NCBI GenBank assembly: GCA_015062085.1
Contig: SUVI01000069.1
Location: 1-18,797, forward strand
Direction of reading: 5' to 3'
Source: Planctomycetaceae bacterium
Lineage (GTDB): Bacteria > Planctomycetota > Planctomycetia > Pirellulales > Thermoguttaceae
DNA: 18,797 nt
Shown in pieces: positions 1-7,357 of the stretch (position 1 is the stretch's first letter; each line of letters starts with the position of its first letter). The notes beneath the pieces are model-generated. The model made no database searches and was not told where the DNA came from. It worked only from the letters and a program-made list of their open reading frames with translations. The translations under genes and the position numbers were made by a program.

Positions 1-252
1 ACTCTCGTGAATTTCCCAACCGTTCGGCACACCGTTCGGCACACCGTTCGGCACACCGTTCGGCACACCGTTCGGTACACCGTTCGGTACACCGTTCGGC
101 ATACCGTTCGGCACACCGTTCGGCACACCGTTCGGCACACCGTTCGGCACACCATTCCCGAAACCGAGCCGGAAGAAGACTTCCCCCCCCTGCCTGCCGC
201 CATTCACGAGGCGTTTTACTCCCCTTTTTCATTTTTACGGAGAGAATCATGA
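1..252 (+). CDS. Possible 3' part of a repeat-containing gene (uncertain)
   Basis: This plus-strand frame is open from the left window edge to a TGA at 250-252. That stop overlaps the ATG of the next gene as ATGA, the usual layout for translational coupling. It reads through the 12-bp array as (TVRH)n and then an acidic/proline-rich tail ending SFLRRES. A GTG at 7 could be an internal start, but no ribosome site is seen before it, so the frame may begin outside the window. Against it: the other frames are also largely open across the repeat, including minus-strand VPNG and CAER readings, and no known domain is visible. The ATGA overlap is the only positive sign. Treat as a candidate only. Confidence 0.3.
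   Translation, partial: TLVNFPTVRHTVRHTVRHTVRHTVRYTVRYTVRHTVRHTVRHTVRHTVRHTIPETEPEEDFPPLPAAIHEAFYSPFSFLRRES
19..150. repeat. 12-bp tandem repeat, 11 units
   Basis: Eleven consecutive 12-bp units of ACCGTTCGGCAC fill this stretch, followed by one decayed unit (ACCATTCCCGAA, 151-162). Only three units differ, each by a C-to-T change near the 3' end: two read GGTAC and one reads GGCAT. Because 12 is a multiple of three, each reading frame repeats a four-residue word: TVRH, RSAH or PFGT on the plus strand and VPNG or CAER on the minus strand. The units are so alike that they must be recent or actively homogenised. Confidence 0.95.
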
Positions 253-2789
253 ACCTCACCACACTTTTACTATCGCTCGCTTTCCTGCCGACGGCATTGA
301 CCCCCGTAAATTCCACGCAGTTTTTCATCCCGCCCGATACGCCCTCCGTCATCATGTTTGAGTCGGATCCCACGGCAGAAACAGACTCGGGAAACGCGCA
401 GGAGAACGCCTCGGAAACGGAGTTCATCCTTTGCAGTGTCAACGGACAGGAACTTCAGCGTCTAAATGCGCAAACGCAAAACGTTCCAAATTCCGGGAAA
501 AAACGCCTCGTTCTGGATCTCACGCTCCCGCAAGGGTACTTTGAACTGCGCGCAGCTGCGACCGGCCAAACTTTCGGCATCGTCTCTCTCCCGCCTTTCT
601 GCGAAACGGAGACGCAGGATCTCCAGAAACTCGCGGATCCGTTTTTTGCCATTGACGGCGCGATGTCGTGGCTGGTGCGTCAGAATGATCTCGACCGCCA
701 GAGAGACGAAATGGTGCAGATCGCACGGCGAAGCGGCATCGGCATGATCCGGGACCGTCTGAGCTGGAACGGATGCCAAACGAAACCCGGAACGGAAAAC
801 ATTCAGCTCGAAACGCCCCGTCACTACGATTCCTGCCGAAAAACGGCGATGCGTCACGGGGTCCTCGTTCTGGAACTCTGCCACGACGCCCCATCATGGA
901 TGGAAAAAACCGGCACAAGATACCCAAAAGACCTTCACGCTGCCCGCGATTTCTGGAATGTCGTCACTCCGGCGTGGAATCGGACCTGGGGAGGCATGGA
1001 AGTCTGGAATGAACCGGAGATCTCTTTCGGCGGGGAACTGCCGGCGGATCAGTACGCAGCGATCCTGAAAACGCTCGCATACCAGCACCAGAATTCGCCC
1101 GCAGAGAAGCAGAAACTCAAAGAAACCGGACTCCGGACTCCGCTCGTCGGAGGAGTCATGGCGACCTGCCACAGAAAATGGCTCGATACCGCGCACGAAT
1201 GCGGAATGCTCGGTCTCTGCGACGTTTTCAGCTTCCACACTTACGCACACGCGCCCGCAGTCGAAAAGATCTACAGCAATTTCCAAGCGTGGCTGCGCGA
1301 TTCCGGTCAGCCTGAAAAACCAATGTGGCTCACGGAATGCGGAAGACCTTGGGCTCTTGGACCCGGACGGCCGCCGCAGGAGCAGGATCTCACCAGTGCG
1401 ATCGACATCGTGATGAAAGGCGTCGAAGCCAAAGCTTTCGGCATCCAGCGCTACTTCCCGTTCGTGTTTCCGTACTATGAAGAACGTGAAAACAATTTCG
1501 GCATGATGTCGCGTGACTACACGCCGCTGCGTTCCATCGCGGCATACGCGCAGTTCGTCCGCGTCATGGCACACCGCGAATACCTCGGAGATCTCCCGAT
1601 CCCCAATGGAGGCTGGACGCACGCACGCGTTTTCTCGCCGTCACGTTCCGAAAGCTCCTCACTGGATGACGCAAAGAAAAAGGCTCTCACCGCAGTCATT
1701 TACGCTCCAGAGCCCACAGCACGAAAACTCTCCCTTCCCTGTCCGATCCTCCATGCCGAGCGCGTCACGGGAGAACAGCTTCCCGTTGATCCTCAAACGA
1801 ATTCGCTCGAATCGCCTGACGGATTCGTTTACGTCTGGATCGCAGAAACGGACGCCCGGAAGTTCCTCAACACACAGACGAACATGAACCGTCTCCGCGC
1901 AGAAAAACTGGGGGATCCCAAGGCCAAGACCGACATGAAAGCCGGCATTTCTCCCCTCGTTCTCCGATACGAACTGGACGAAGAAAAGATCCTCTGGAAC
2001 GCGGCCGGCTACCTCTTCCCCACGCACTGCGAGGAAGAAGTCACGCTGAAATTCACGGTCTCCAACCTCTCCGAAACGTCCCGGACCGTCCCCGTTTCCT
2101 ACCGCGCTTTGTGCGCAGGAACGACACTCCGCGGCCCTGCGGAACTCACGGTGCCGGCAAACGGGACCGCCTCGTTCGACCTCCGCGTCATACCCGGAAC
2201 CGAGTACCTGAAAACGCTCGAATTCTGCCCAATCGAAGTCACGACGGAAGACCGGATCGTCGTGAAACTCCGAACGACCGTCACGCTGGATCAGCTCCTC
2301 TCCACCGCAGCGGAAACTCGCAGACTCGAGCTGCTCGAGTTTTCACGATGGCGTCACTCTTCTGCCCCGTGCTGCGATAAAAGAAAATTCGCGCAGACAG
2401 GCGATACGTGGACGCTCATGGCTCACTTTACGGAAGGGGACCACTGGATCTATCCCCATTTCACGCTGCCGGAAAACGTAGACCTCTCGCAGTTCGACGG
2501 CGTCATCGTGAAGGCAAGATGCTGGGATCACCACCAAAAAACGCAAGTCCGATTCTTTGCTTACCAGCCGAATGGCGCATTTTTCACCTCGGAAAGCATC
2601 ATTCCGACAGACGGCGAATGGCACGCTGTACAGATACCGTTCTCAAACCTGACGCGCTGTACCGCAGCCGGCGGTGAACCTGCCGGTGATTTTGACCCGA
2701 AAAAAGTCCGAGACATTTCATTCGGAGCAAATACGAAAGGGGATTCGATCATCGTAGAGATCAAAGACTGCTTCCTCTACAAAAAATAG
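249..2789 (+). CDS. Secreted glycoside hydrolase, clan GH-A type, with C-terminal beta-sandwich domain
   Basis: An 846-residue exported enzyme that probably cleaves a glycosidic bond in a polysaccharide outside the cytoplasm; the substrate cannot be told from sequence. Residues 1-22 form a signal peptide (hydrophobic LLLSLAFLPTAL, then NS). Residues about 130-440 look like a TIM-barrel of clan GH-A (GH5/GH39-like): GMEVWNEPE supplies the probable acid/base Glu255 after Asn254, and MWLTECGRPW supplies the probable nucleophile Glu363, about 108 residues later as the clan expects. A middle region (about 560-690) resembles an Ig-like or alpha-galactosidase-NEW3-like spacer. Residues about 690-846 resemble a CBM11/CIA30-like jelly roll (repeated aromatic strands; DGEWHAVQIPF). 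The start is supported by GGAGAG six to eight bases upstream and by the signal peptide. The gene ends just before a terminator. The fold and catalytic pair are fairly secure; the exact family is not. Confidence 0.8.
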   Translation: MNLTTLLLSLAFLPTALTPVNSTQFFIPPDTPSVIMFESDPTAETDSGNAQENASETEFILCSVNGQELQRLNAQTQNVPNSGKKRLVLDLTLPQGYFELRAAATGQTFGIVSLPPFCETETQDLQKLADPFFAIDGAMSWLVRQNDLDRQRDEMVQIARRSGIGMIRDRLSWNGCQTKPGTENIQLETPRHYDSCRKTAMRHGVLVLELCHDAPSWMEKTGTRYPKDLHAARDFWNVVTPAWNRTWGGMEVWNEPEISFGGELPADQYAAILKTLAYQHQNSPAEKQKLKETGLRTPLVGGVMATCHRKWLDTAHECGMLGLCDVFSFHTYAHAPAVEKIYSNFQAWLRDSGQPEKPMWLTECGRPWALGPGRPPQEQDLTSAIDIVMKGVEAKAFGIQRYFPFVFPYYEERENNFGMMSRDYTPLRSIAAYAQFVRVMAHREYLGDLPIPNGGWTHARVFSPSRSESSSLDDAKKKALTAVIYAPEPTARKLSLPCPILHAERVTGEQLPVDPQTNSLESPDGFVYVWIAETDARKFLNTQTNMNRLRAEKLGDPKAKTDMKAGISPLVLRYELDEEKILWNAAGYLFPTHCEEEVTLKFTVSNLSETSRTVPVSYRALCAGTTLRGPAELTVPANGTASFDLRVIPGTEYLKTLEFCPIEVTTEDRIVVKLRTTVTLDQLLSTAAETRRLELLEFSRWRHSSAPCCDKRKFAQTGDTWTLMAHFTEGDHWIYPHFTLPENVDLSQFDGVIVKARCWDHHQKTQVRFFAYQPNGAFFTSESIIPTDGEWHAVQIPFSNLTRCTAAGGEPAGDFDPKKVRDISFGANTKGDSIIVEIKDCFLYKK

Positions 2790-2804
2790 ACGCCTCCAAG
2801 AAAG

Positions 2805-2838
2805 AAAAAACGCTGTCCCCGAAAAGACAGCGTTTTTT
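2805..2838. terminator. Bidirectional intrinsic terminator
   Basis: A perfect 13-bp stem, AAAAAACGCTGTC with GACAGCGTTTTTT, closes an 8-base loop. The A-run on one side and T-run on the other make it work in both directions. It lies 15 bases after the glycoside hydrolase stop and 25 bases after the stop of the convergent acidic-protein gene, so it can serve both. Confidence 0.9.
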
Positions 2839-2863
2839 TATTCAAGCAAACGTGAATTTCGAA

Positions 2864-4141
2864 TTACTCTTCTTCGTCTTCAACGACTTCTTCTTCCTCG
2901 TCTTCAACGATTTCTTCTTCGTCTTCAACGACTTCTTCTTCCTCGTCTTCAACGATTTCTTCTTCGTCTTCAACGACTTCTTCTTCCTCGTCTTCAACGA
3001 CTTCTTCTTCCTCGTCTTCGACTACTTCTTCTTCCTCGTCTTCAACGACTTCTTCTTCGTCTTCGACTACTTCTTCTTCCTCGTCTTCAACGACTTCTTC
3101 TTCGTCTTCAACGACTTCTTCTTCGTCTTCAACGACTTCTTCTTCCTCGTCTTCAACGACTTCTTCTTCCTCGTCTTCAACGACTTCTTCTTCGTCTTCA
3201 ACGACTTCTTCTTCCTCGTCTTCAACGACTTCTTCTTCGTCTTCAACGACTTCTTCTTCGTCTTCAACGACTTCTTCTTCGTCTTCAACGACTTCTTCTT
3301 CGTCTTCGACTACTTCTTCTTCCTCGTCTTCGACTACTTCTTCTTCCTCGTCTTCAACAACTTCTTCTTCGTCTTCGACTACTTCTTCTTCCTCGTCTTC
3401 AACGACTTCTTCTTCGACAGCTTCTTCTTCGTCTTCAGTTTCTTCTTCGACGGCTTCTTCAGCGTCTTCAGCTTCTTCTTCGACGGCTTCTTCAGCGTCT
3501 TCGACAACTTCTTCGACGGCTTCTTCAGCGTCTTCGGCTTCTTCTTCGACGGCTTCTTCAGCGTCTTCGACAACTTCTTCGACGGCTTCTTCAGCGTCTT
3601 CGGCAACTTCTTCGACGGTTTCTTCAGCGTCTTCAACGACCGAAACGGCAGCCGGAACAGCTTCCGCAGCCGGAGCTTCCGTCACTTCAGCCGGAGCCGG
3701 AACGGAGACTTCGGGAGCAGCTTCTTCAACCGGAACATCCTGGGTCGTCGCGGTGGCTTTTTCTTCCTTGACTCCCTCTTGCTGGACATTCACATCCGCA
3801 GCAGGCGTTTCTTTTTCAACTTTGGTATCCTGCGTAGCAACAGGTGCTGCGACAGCATTTTCCTCGACCTTAGCAGCTTCCGGAGCAACCGGGGCGGCCG
3901 GAGCAGCTTCTTCAACTTTCGCGTCTTCGGCAGGTGCAGCCGGAGCAGCCGCGGCGGCTTCTTCCTTAGCTTTCACTGCACTGCAGCAAGCCGGAACCGT
4001 TTTAATATTGTCTTCCTGAACCTGAGCGCAGGCTTTCGGCGCACGATAGACCGCACGGCGCAGACCCGCTTCAACATTCACGGCAACAAACATGACCGCA
4101 ACCGCGGTGATCATCATAGCAAAGTTACCAATCTGGCGCAT
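2864..4141 (-). CDS. Exported, extremely acidic tandem-repeat protein
   Basis: A 425-residue protein of unknown function. Residues 1-25 are a signal peptide (MITAVAVMFVAV core, cleavage likely after VEA), so the product leaves the cytoplasm. Residues 26-60 are mildly basic with three cysteines (CAQ, CC). Residues about 60-167 are Ala/Pro/Glu-rich and disordered-looking. Residues 168-425 are almost wholly Glu, Asp and Val: first EDAEEAVEEV-type units, then many VVEDEEE or VVEDEEEE units running to the stop. Such density of carboxylates suggests binding of calcium or other cations, or a charged surface or spacer layer; this is inference. AAGGAG lies 8 bases before the ATG. The opposite strand has an open frame of FFFVFND words, which is only the mirror of the repeat. 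Length probably varies between strains. No catalytic domain is seen. Confidence 0.8.
   Translation of the reverse strand: MRQIGNFAMMITAVAVMFVAVNVEAGLRRAVYRAPKACAQVQEDNIKTVPACCSAVKAKEEAAAAAPAAPAEDAKVEEAAPAAPVAPEAAKVEENAVAAPVATQDTKVEKETPAADVNVQQEGVKEEKATATTQDVPVEEAAPEVSVPAPAEVTEAPAAEAVPAAVSVVEDAEETVEEVAEDAEEAVEEVVEDAEEAVEEEAEDAEEAVEEVVEDAEEAVEEEAEDAEEAVEEETEDEEEAVEEEVVEDEEEEVVEDEEEVVEDEEEEVVEDEEEEVVEDEEEVVEDEEEVVEDEEEVVEDEEEVVEDEEEEVVEDEEEVVEDEEEEVVEDEEEEVVEDEEEVVEDEEEVVEDEEEEVVEDEEEVVEDEEEEVVEDEEEEVVEDEEEEVVEDEEEIVEDEEEEVVEDEEEIVEDEEEEVVEDEEE
2867..3640 (-). repeat. 21/24-bp coding tandem repeat (VVEDEEE/VVEDEEEE) and related AEEAVEE units
   Basis: About 770 bp of GAA/GAC/GAG-rich coding repeat within the acidic protein gene. 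The stop-proximal part (2867 to about 3415) mixes 21-bp and 24-bp units that differ by one Glu codon; the start-proximal part (about 3420-3640) has units reading VEDAEEAVEE or similar. Neighbouring units share the same synonymous codons, as expected from slippage or unequal exchange. All changes keep frame. Confidence 0.95.
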
Positions 4142-4710
4142 TCCAGAATCTCCTTAATAAAAATTTTAGTGGGAAAATTTTCCAAATTTTTTTTCTTTTC
4201 TTCGGTAAATTTTCAATTCGATTTTGAAAATTTCGACCATCACTCAACGACCGGATCTTTCATGAATCTTTAATTTTACCGACCGAGTAAAAACACTCTG
4301 ATGAGTGATCCCTCAATTTACTTCTATTTTAACTCATTTTTCAATTAATTCAACCACTCTCACCTGTTTTCGGCAAAAAATTTACCAAAAATCTACAAAT
4401 TTTCCATTTTCCTCACTCAATACATCTTCCCAGCAACATTTTAGGCAATTTGTGTCGATTTTATCAATCATTCATCTCTATTATAGAGGTAATTTTCTGC
4501 TTTCTAAAAATTTTTTGGAGAACTTTTGAGCAAACTTTTGCGGCAAGATCCATTTTATCGAAAAAATCAATTCAATCAAACTGTTTTTGGGTCGTCAATG
4601 CCGAAAATTTTTCAAAAAAATTATTCATTAAATTCAACACGACCGGCACAATACCACCCAAAATCAGAACCGGACGTGTTTTTCCTGCCCATTCCGACAC
4701 AAATATTTCA
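4142..4710. other. AT-rich intergenic region upstream of the acidic-protein gene
   Basis: No gene is supported here. The base composition is far more AT-rich than the flanking genes, with many short A- and T-runs (for example around 4180-4220 and 4490-4520, 4605-4630). The leader of the acidic-protein gene must lie at the low-coordinate end, but no convincing -35/-10 pair is seen. Small symmetric sites are present: CACTC-TGAT-GAGTG at 4294-4307, and the octamer ATCACTCA at 4239-4246 with its inverse TGAGTGAT at 4302-4309; they could be operators or chance. Confidence 0.5.
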
Positions 4711-4971
4711 GGCTCTTCCGGAAAGTGCGTACCGATCCAGGTTCCGATCTCACCACGGAGTGCACTAAAAAGAAAGAGGAAAAAGGGAGTGAACGTCTCC
4801 TGACACGAATTTCACGGAAAACGCGAAAAGAGACGAAAGATTTAAAATATTTTTGATCGCCTTTTGGTAAATTTCTCATTTTTTCGAGTTTTCGTGTTTC
4901 CTTTCCGTGTTTTCAGTGGGAACTCTTCCGTGTTTTCCGTGGTGAAACGGTACGCAGTTCCCGGATGGACC
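4711..4971 (-). repeat. Dispersed structured repeat element, left copy (inverted)
   Basis: Read on the minus strand, this element begins with GGTCCATCCGGGAACTGCGT, passes through several ACCACGGA/AACACGGA-type short words, then an AT-rich centre, then a conserved core (4767-4836 on the plus strand), and ends near GTGGTGAGATCGGAACC and the inverse of TGCGTACC. The same order of blocks is found in opposite orientation at 6169-6454. Both ends carry TGCGTACC followed by CACCAC(G/T)GA reading inward, so the element has imperfect terminal inverted repeats. No protein is encoded. It may be a MITE-like element or a structured intergenic repeat. Confidence 0.75.
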
Positions 4972-4987
4972 ATATATCCAGTTTTTC

Positions 4988-6019
4988 TCAAAACGCACTG
5001 CTTCCAGCTTGCCTCGTTTCGATCAAAATTAAAGTTTCCACGCGCTGTGTCGTGTTCAGTAAATTCAACGAATTTCCTTCCCCCGTAGAAGTCAGCGGAG
5101 GAGTCAGTCCCGGTGAAAGAAGAAAGAACTTTTCAGTATTCCATCGATACCGTTCCCGAAAACGAAACTGCCCGATGAGAGGCACTTCGATCTTTTCCGT
5201 TTCTCTTCCGCTGCGAGTCATGGAGGAGATATTCATCGGAAAAAAGCGATCCAGATGATTTATCTGAAATTTGATCTGCGCATCCACCAAGCCGCCGTCC
5301 GCTGAGAGGAGGGGCATCAGCTCAAAGGTGAAACCGTCATCCAAGAGCGCTTCCTCCGTTTTCAGACCACCGGCTTCCGGATCTTCCATCTGAAAATTTC
5401 TCGCATATCTCCGAGTCCGGACCCATTTCAGCTCCATTCTCTGTCCGTTCGGCACTGCCTTCGTCTCGACCGTGTGGTTCACGAATCCCGGGGAATCTTC
5501 CAAAATGTCCATCACGACCCGAAAATCATCCGGGCGGATCGTCCAGGCCTGCGACCCCATGGAAAAACTCGGAACCGGAGTCATGCGATTTCCGATCTTC
5601 TGTCTCCAGTACGGAGTATTTACCGTAAAGATCCAGACACGAAAATGGTGCGAGACCGGATCGATCCCCGTAAACCGCTGCACAACGTTCTCGACCTGCA
5701 GCTGGACCTGGGGCACATGGTAGACATTCACGCTGTTTCTCGTGACGTTCAGCATCGCCGGGATCTCCGAATGCCAGACTTCAAACCCCGTTTCCATCAG
5801 GATCCAGTCCATCACGGCAGCCTCGGGACGGCTCATCTGCGGAAAATGCGCGGTGTACGCCGAAATATCATACTCCCGCCAGATCTGTCCATGCTGATTC
5901 GGCAGCCCGGTCTGCGTCTGCGCCAAAGTACTTCCTAACGTTCCCCAGAGCAGGGCACAGATACAGCAGAAAAATCCGGCGATCCGCCCCCAAAACCGAC
6001 AGTTCCCTTTTTTCTCCAT
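4988..6019 (-). CDS. Secreted protein of a planctomycete family, function unknown
   Basis: A 343-residue exported protein. Residues 1-33 form a signal peptide (basic start, hydrophobic 11-29, STLAQ cleavage region). After it comes a conserved-looking opening, QIWREYDISAYT, then a helix (AAVMDWILMETGFEVW) and a short alpha/beta unit ending VTRNSVNVYHVPQVQLQVENVV, which has the look of a secretin-type short domain. The rest is beta-rich. From memory I associate this architecture with uncharacterised secreted Pirellulaceae proteins; no enzyme motif is visible. The start is supported by GGGAGG nine bases before the ATG. The gene is flanked by the two inverted repeat elements: its stop is 16 bases from the left copy and the right copy lies about 150 bases upstream, beyond an array of five Shine-Dalgarno-bearing units. 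It appears to be a single-gene unit. Confidence 0.7.
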   Translation of the reverse strand: MEKKGNCRFWGRIAGFFCCICALLWGTLGSTLAQTQTGLPNQHGQIWREYDISAYTAHFPQMSRPEAAVMDWILMETGFEVWHSEIPAMLNVTRNSVNVYHVPQVQLQVENVVQRFTGIDPVSHHFRVWIFTVNTPYWRQKIGNRMTPVPSFSMGSQAWTIRPDDFRVVMDILEDSPGFVNHTVETKAVPNGQRMELKWVRTRRYARNFQMEDPEAGGLKTEEALLDDGFTFELMPLLSADGGLVDAQIKFQINHLDRFFPMNISSMTRSGRETEKIEVPLIGQFRFRERYRWNTEKFFLLSPGLTPPLTSTGEGNSLNLLNTTQRVETLILIETRQAGSSAF

Positions 6020-6059
6020 CTTCTTTTTCCTCCCATTTCATTTCCCCTGCCAAATGCCG

Positions 6060-6134
6060 TGCACCTCCGATCCCTGCACCTCCGATCCCTGCACCTCCGA
6101 TCCCTGCACCTCCGATCCCTGCACCTCCGATCCC
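6060..6134 (-). repeat. 15-bp tandem repeat x5, each unit with a Shine-Dalgarno core
   Basis: Five perfect copies of TGCACCTCCGATCCC (plus strand), followed by a partial TGCACC. Read on the minus strand, the sense of the secreted gene downstream, each unit is GGGATCGGAGGTGCA and contains GGAGGTG, a perfect anti-16S match. The array ends 40 bases before that gene's ATG, so it lies in its probable leader, while the gene also has its own GGGAGG at normal spacing. It has no start codon at proper distance within the units. Confidence 0.9.
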
Positions 6135-6168
6135 TGCACCGGCCGATCACTCTATTCGGAAAGAAAAA

Positions 6169-6454
6169 GGTCCATCCGGGAACTGCGTACCAGTTTTACC
6201 ACTGAATACACTGAACACACTGAACACTCACAGAGAAACACTGATCTTGATCCAAAAAGCAGTAAAAAAAGACTGCTCGAACAAATTTTGAATTTTTAAA
6301 AATCCATTTGCGTCTTTTCGTGTTTCCCGTGAAATTCGTGTCAGGACACGTTCACTCCCTTTTTCCTCTTTCTTTTCAGTGTGTTTCTGCGTCTTTTCAA
6401 TGCTCTCAGTGGTGAGATCCAAACCTGGATCGGTACGCATTTTCCTGAAGAGCC
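6169..6454 (+). repeat. Dispersed structured repeat element, right copy
   Basis: The direct-orientation partner of 4711-4971. It opens with the same block (GGTCCATCCGGGAACTGCGT, then ACC), runs through 9-bp words (CACTGAATA, CACTGAACA, CACTGAACA) at about 6197-6225, an AT-rich centre, the conserved core at about 6311-6377 (one mismatch with the left copy over roughly 50 bases), then GTGGTGAGATCC, a small hairpin GATCC-AGGTTT-GGATC (as its inverse), and GGTACGCA near the end. It sits between the secreted gene and the end of yebC. The two copies differ mainly in the number of short words, as expected of slippage after duplication. Confidence 0.75.
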
Positions 6455-6458
6455 AAGA

Positions 6459-6494
6459 AAAAGAGGGGGACTCTGCGGAAATCCCTCCTCTTTT
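6459..6494 (-). terminator. Probable intrinsic terminator after yebC
   Basis: On the minus strand AAAAGAGGAGGG pairs with CCCCCTCTTTT around an 11-base loop (TTTCCGCAGAG) with one mismatch, and a short T-run follows. It lies about 100 bases past the yebC stop and would close the nusA-to-yebC unit. The T-run overlaps the stem base, so strength is uncertain. Confidence 0.5.
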
Positions 6495-6503
6495 CTGCTT
6501 AAA

Positions 6504-6536
6504 ATATCCGCGTCATTTTAACATATCCGCGTCATT
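6504..6536. repeat. Short direct repeat after yebC
   Basis: ATATCCGCGTCATT occurs at 6504-6517 and again at 6523-6536, a 19-bp period, in the spacer between yebC and its terminator. Function unknown. Confidence 0.6.
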
Positions 6537-6592
6537 CCGGTTTCCCGAAAAACGATCTTTTCAGAAATCAGCCTTCTTCGTCAAACTGCAGC

Positions 6593-7348
6593 TCAGTCTT
6601 CTTCTTCCAGCTGCTCTTCGATCTCCGGCGTGAACTGGTAGTTGGAGTAGACTGCCGAGACGTCATCGTGATCTTCCAAACGGCTGATCAGACGCTGGAT
6701 CTTCTGCGCGTCTTCCAGATTCGAGATCTCGATCGTGTTCTGCGGGATGCGGGAAATATTCGCTTCCACGACAGAAACTTCCGCCTTCTCAAGCGCCTCC
6801 GCCAGTGCAGTAAAGTTCTCCGGCTCGCAAGTGATCTCGTAGATGCCGTCATTCAGCGAATAGTCGCCGTCAACGTCCATGAGCAGTTCCATGAGCGCTT
6901 CCTCATCGATCTTCTCTTCTTCCACGACGACCAGACCTTTTCGGTCGAACATGTATCCAACGCACCCGGTATTTCCCATCTTGCCGCCGCAGGATTCAAA
7001 GATCTTGCGCACTTCCGGCGCCGTCCGGTTTCGATTGTCCGTCAGGATCTCGCAAATGACGGCAGTGCCGGCACAGCCGTAACCTTCATACAGGATCTCT
7101 TCCATGACAGCGCCGGCAGAGGCTTCGCCCGATCCTTTTTTGATCGCACGTTCAATATTGTCACGCGGCATGCCGACCGATTTGGCTGCGTCCACCGCAA
7201 GACGAAGACGAGCGTTCATCGACGGATCCGAACCGCCGCGGGCAGCCGTGATGATGCTTTTCGCAAGACGGCTCCAGACCTTGCCTTTCTTCGCGTCAAC
7301 AGCCGCCTTCTTGTGTTTGATGTTCGCCCATTTTGAATGTCCTGACAT
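6593..7348 (-). CDS. yebC: YebC/PmpR/TACO1-family protein
   Basis: A 251-residue cytoplasmic protein, full length for the family (about 240-250). It opens with the family signature MSGHSKWANIKHKKAAVDAK, continues with MNARLRLAVDAAKSVGMPRDNIERAIKKG, and has the central YEGYGCAGTAVICEILTDNRNRT and GCVGYMFDRKG motifs of the three-domain fold. YebC-like proteins were described as transcription regulators, and more recently members have been tied to translation of difficult stretches such as polyproline; which applies here is not shown by the sequence. The ATG follows GAGGAGA by 4-6 bases, and the upstream TPR gene's TGA falls inside this ribosome site (10-base gap), so the two are probably translationally coupled. 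It is the last gene of the nusA unit. Confidence 0.95.
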   Translation of the reverse strand: MSGHSKWANIKHKKAAVDAKKGKVWSRLAKSIITAARGGSDPSMNARLRLAVDAAKSVGMPRDNIERAIKKGSGEASAGAVMEEILYEGYGCAGTAVICEILTDNRNRTAPEVRKIFESCGGKMGNTGCVGYMFDRKGLVVVEEEKIDEEALMELLMDVDGDYSLNDGIYEITCEPENFTALAEALEKAEVSVVEANISRIPQNTIEISNLEDAQKIQRLISRLEDHDDVSAVYSNYQFTPEIEEQLEEED

Positions 7349-7357
7349 ATTCTCTCC

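Noticed and set aside
19..150. CRISPR-like array
   Set aside because: Units are contiguous 12-mers with no spacers; simple tandem repeat. The same holds for the 15-bp array at 6060-6134.
2852..4273. Plus-strand 473-codon open frame of FFFVFND words
   Set aside because: It is the mirror of the acidic repeat gene; it lacks a ribosome site and a plausible composition, whereas the minus frame has a signal peptide and AAGGAG.
4480..4485. TATAAT on the minus strand as a promoter for the acidic-protein gene
   Set aside because: No acceptable -35 at 16-18 bases, and it is about 340 bases from the start codon in a region where such hexamers arise by chance.
4526..4768. Possible small gene with TTG start in the AT-rich spacer
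   Set aside because: GGAG lies just upstream, but the frame runs into the repeat element and the peptide has no coherent composition or domain.
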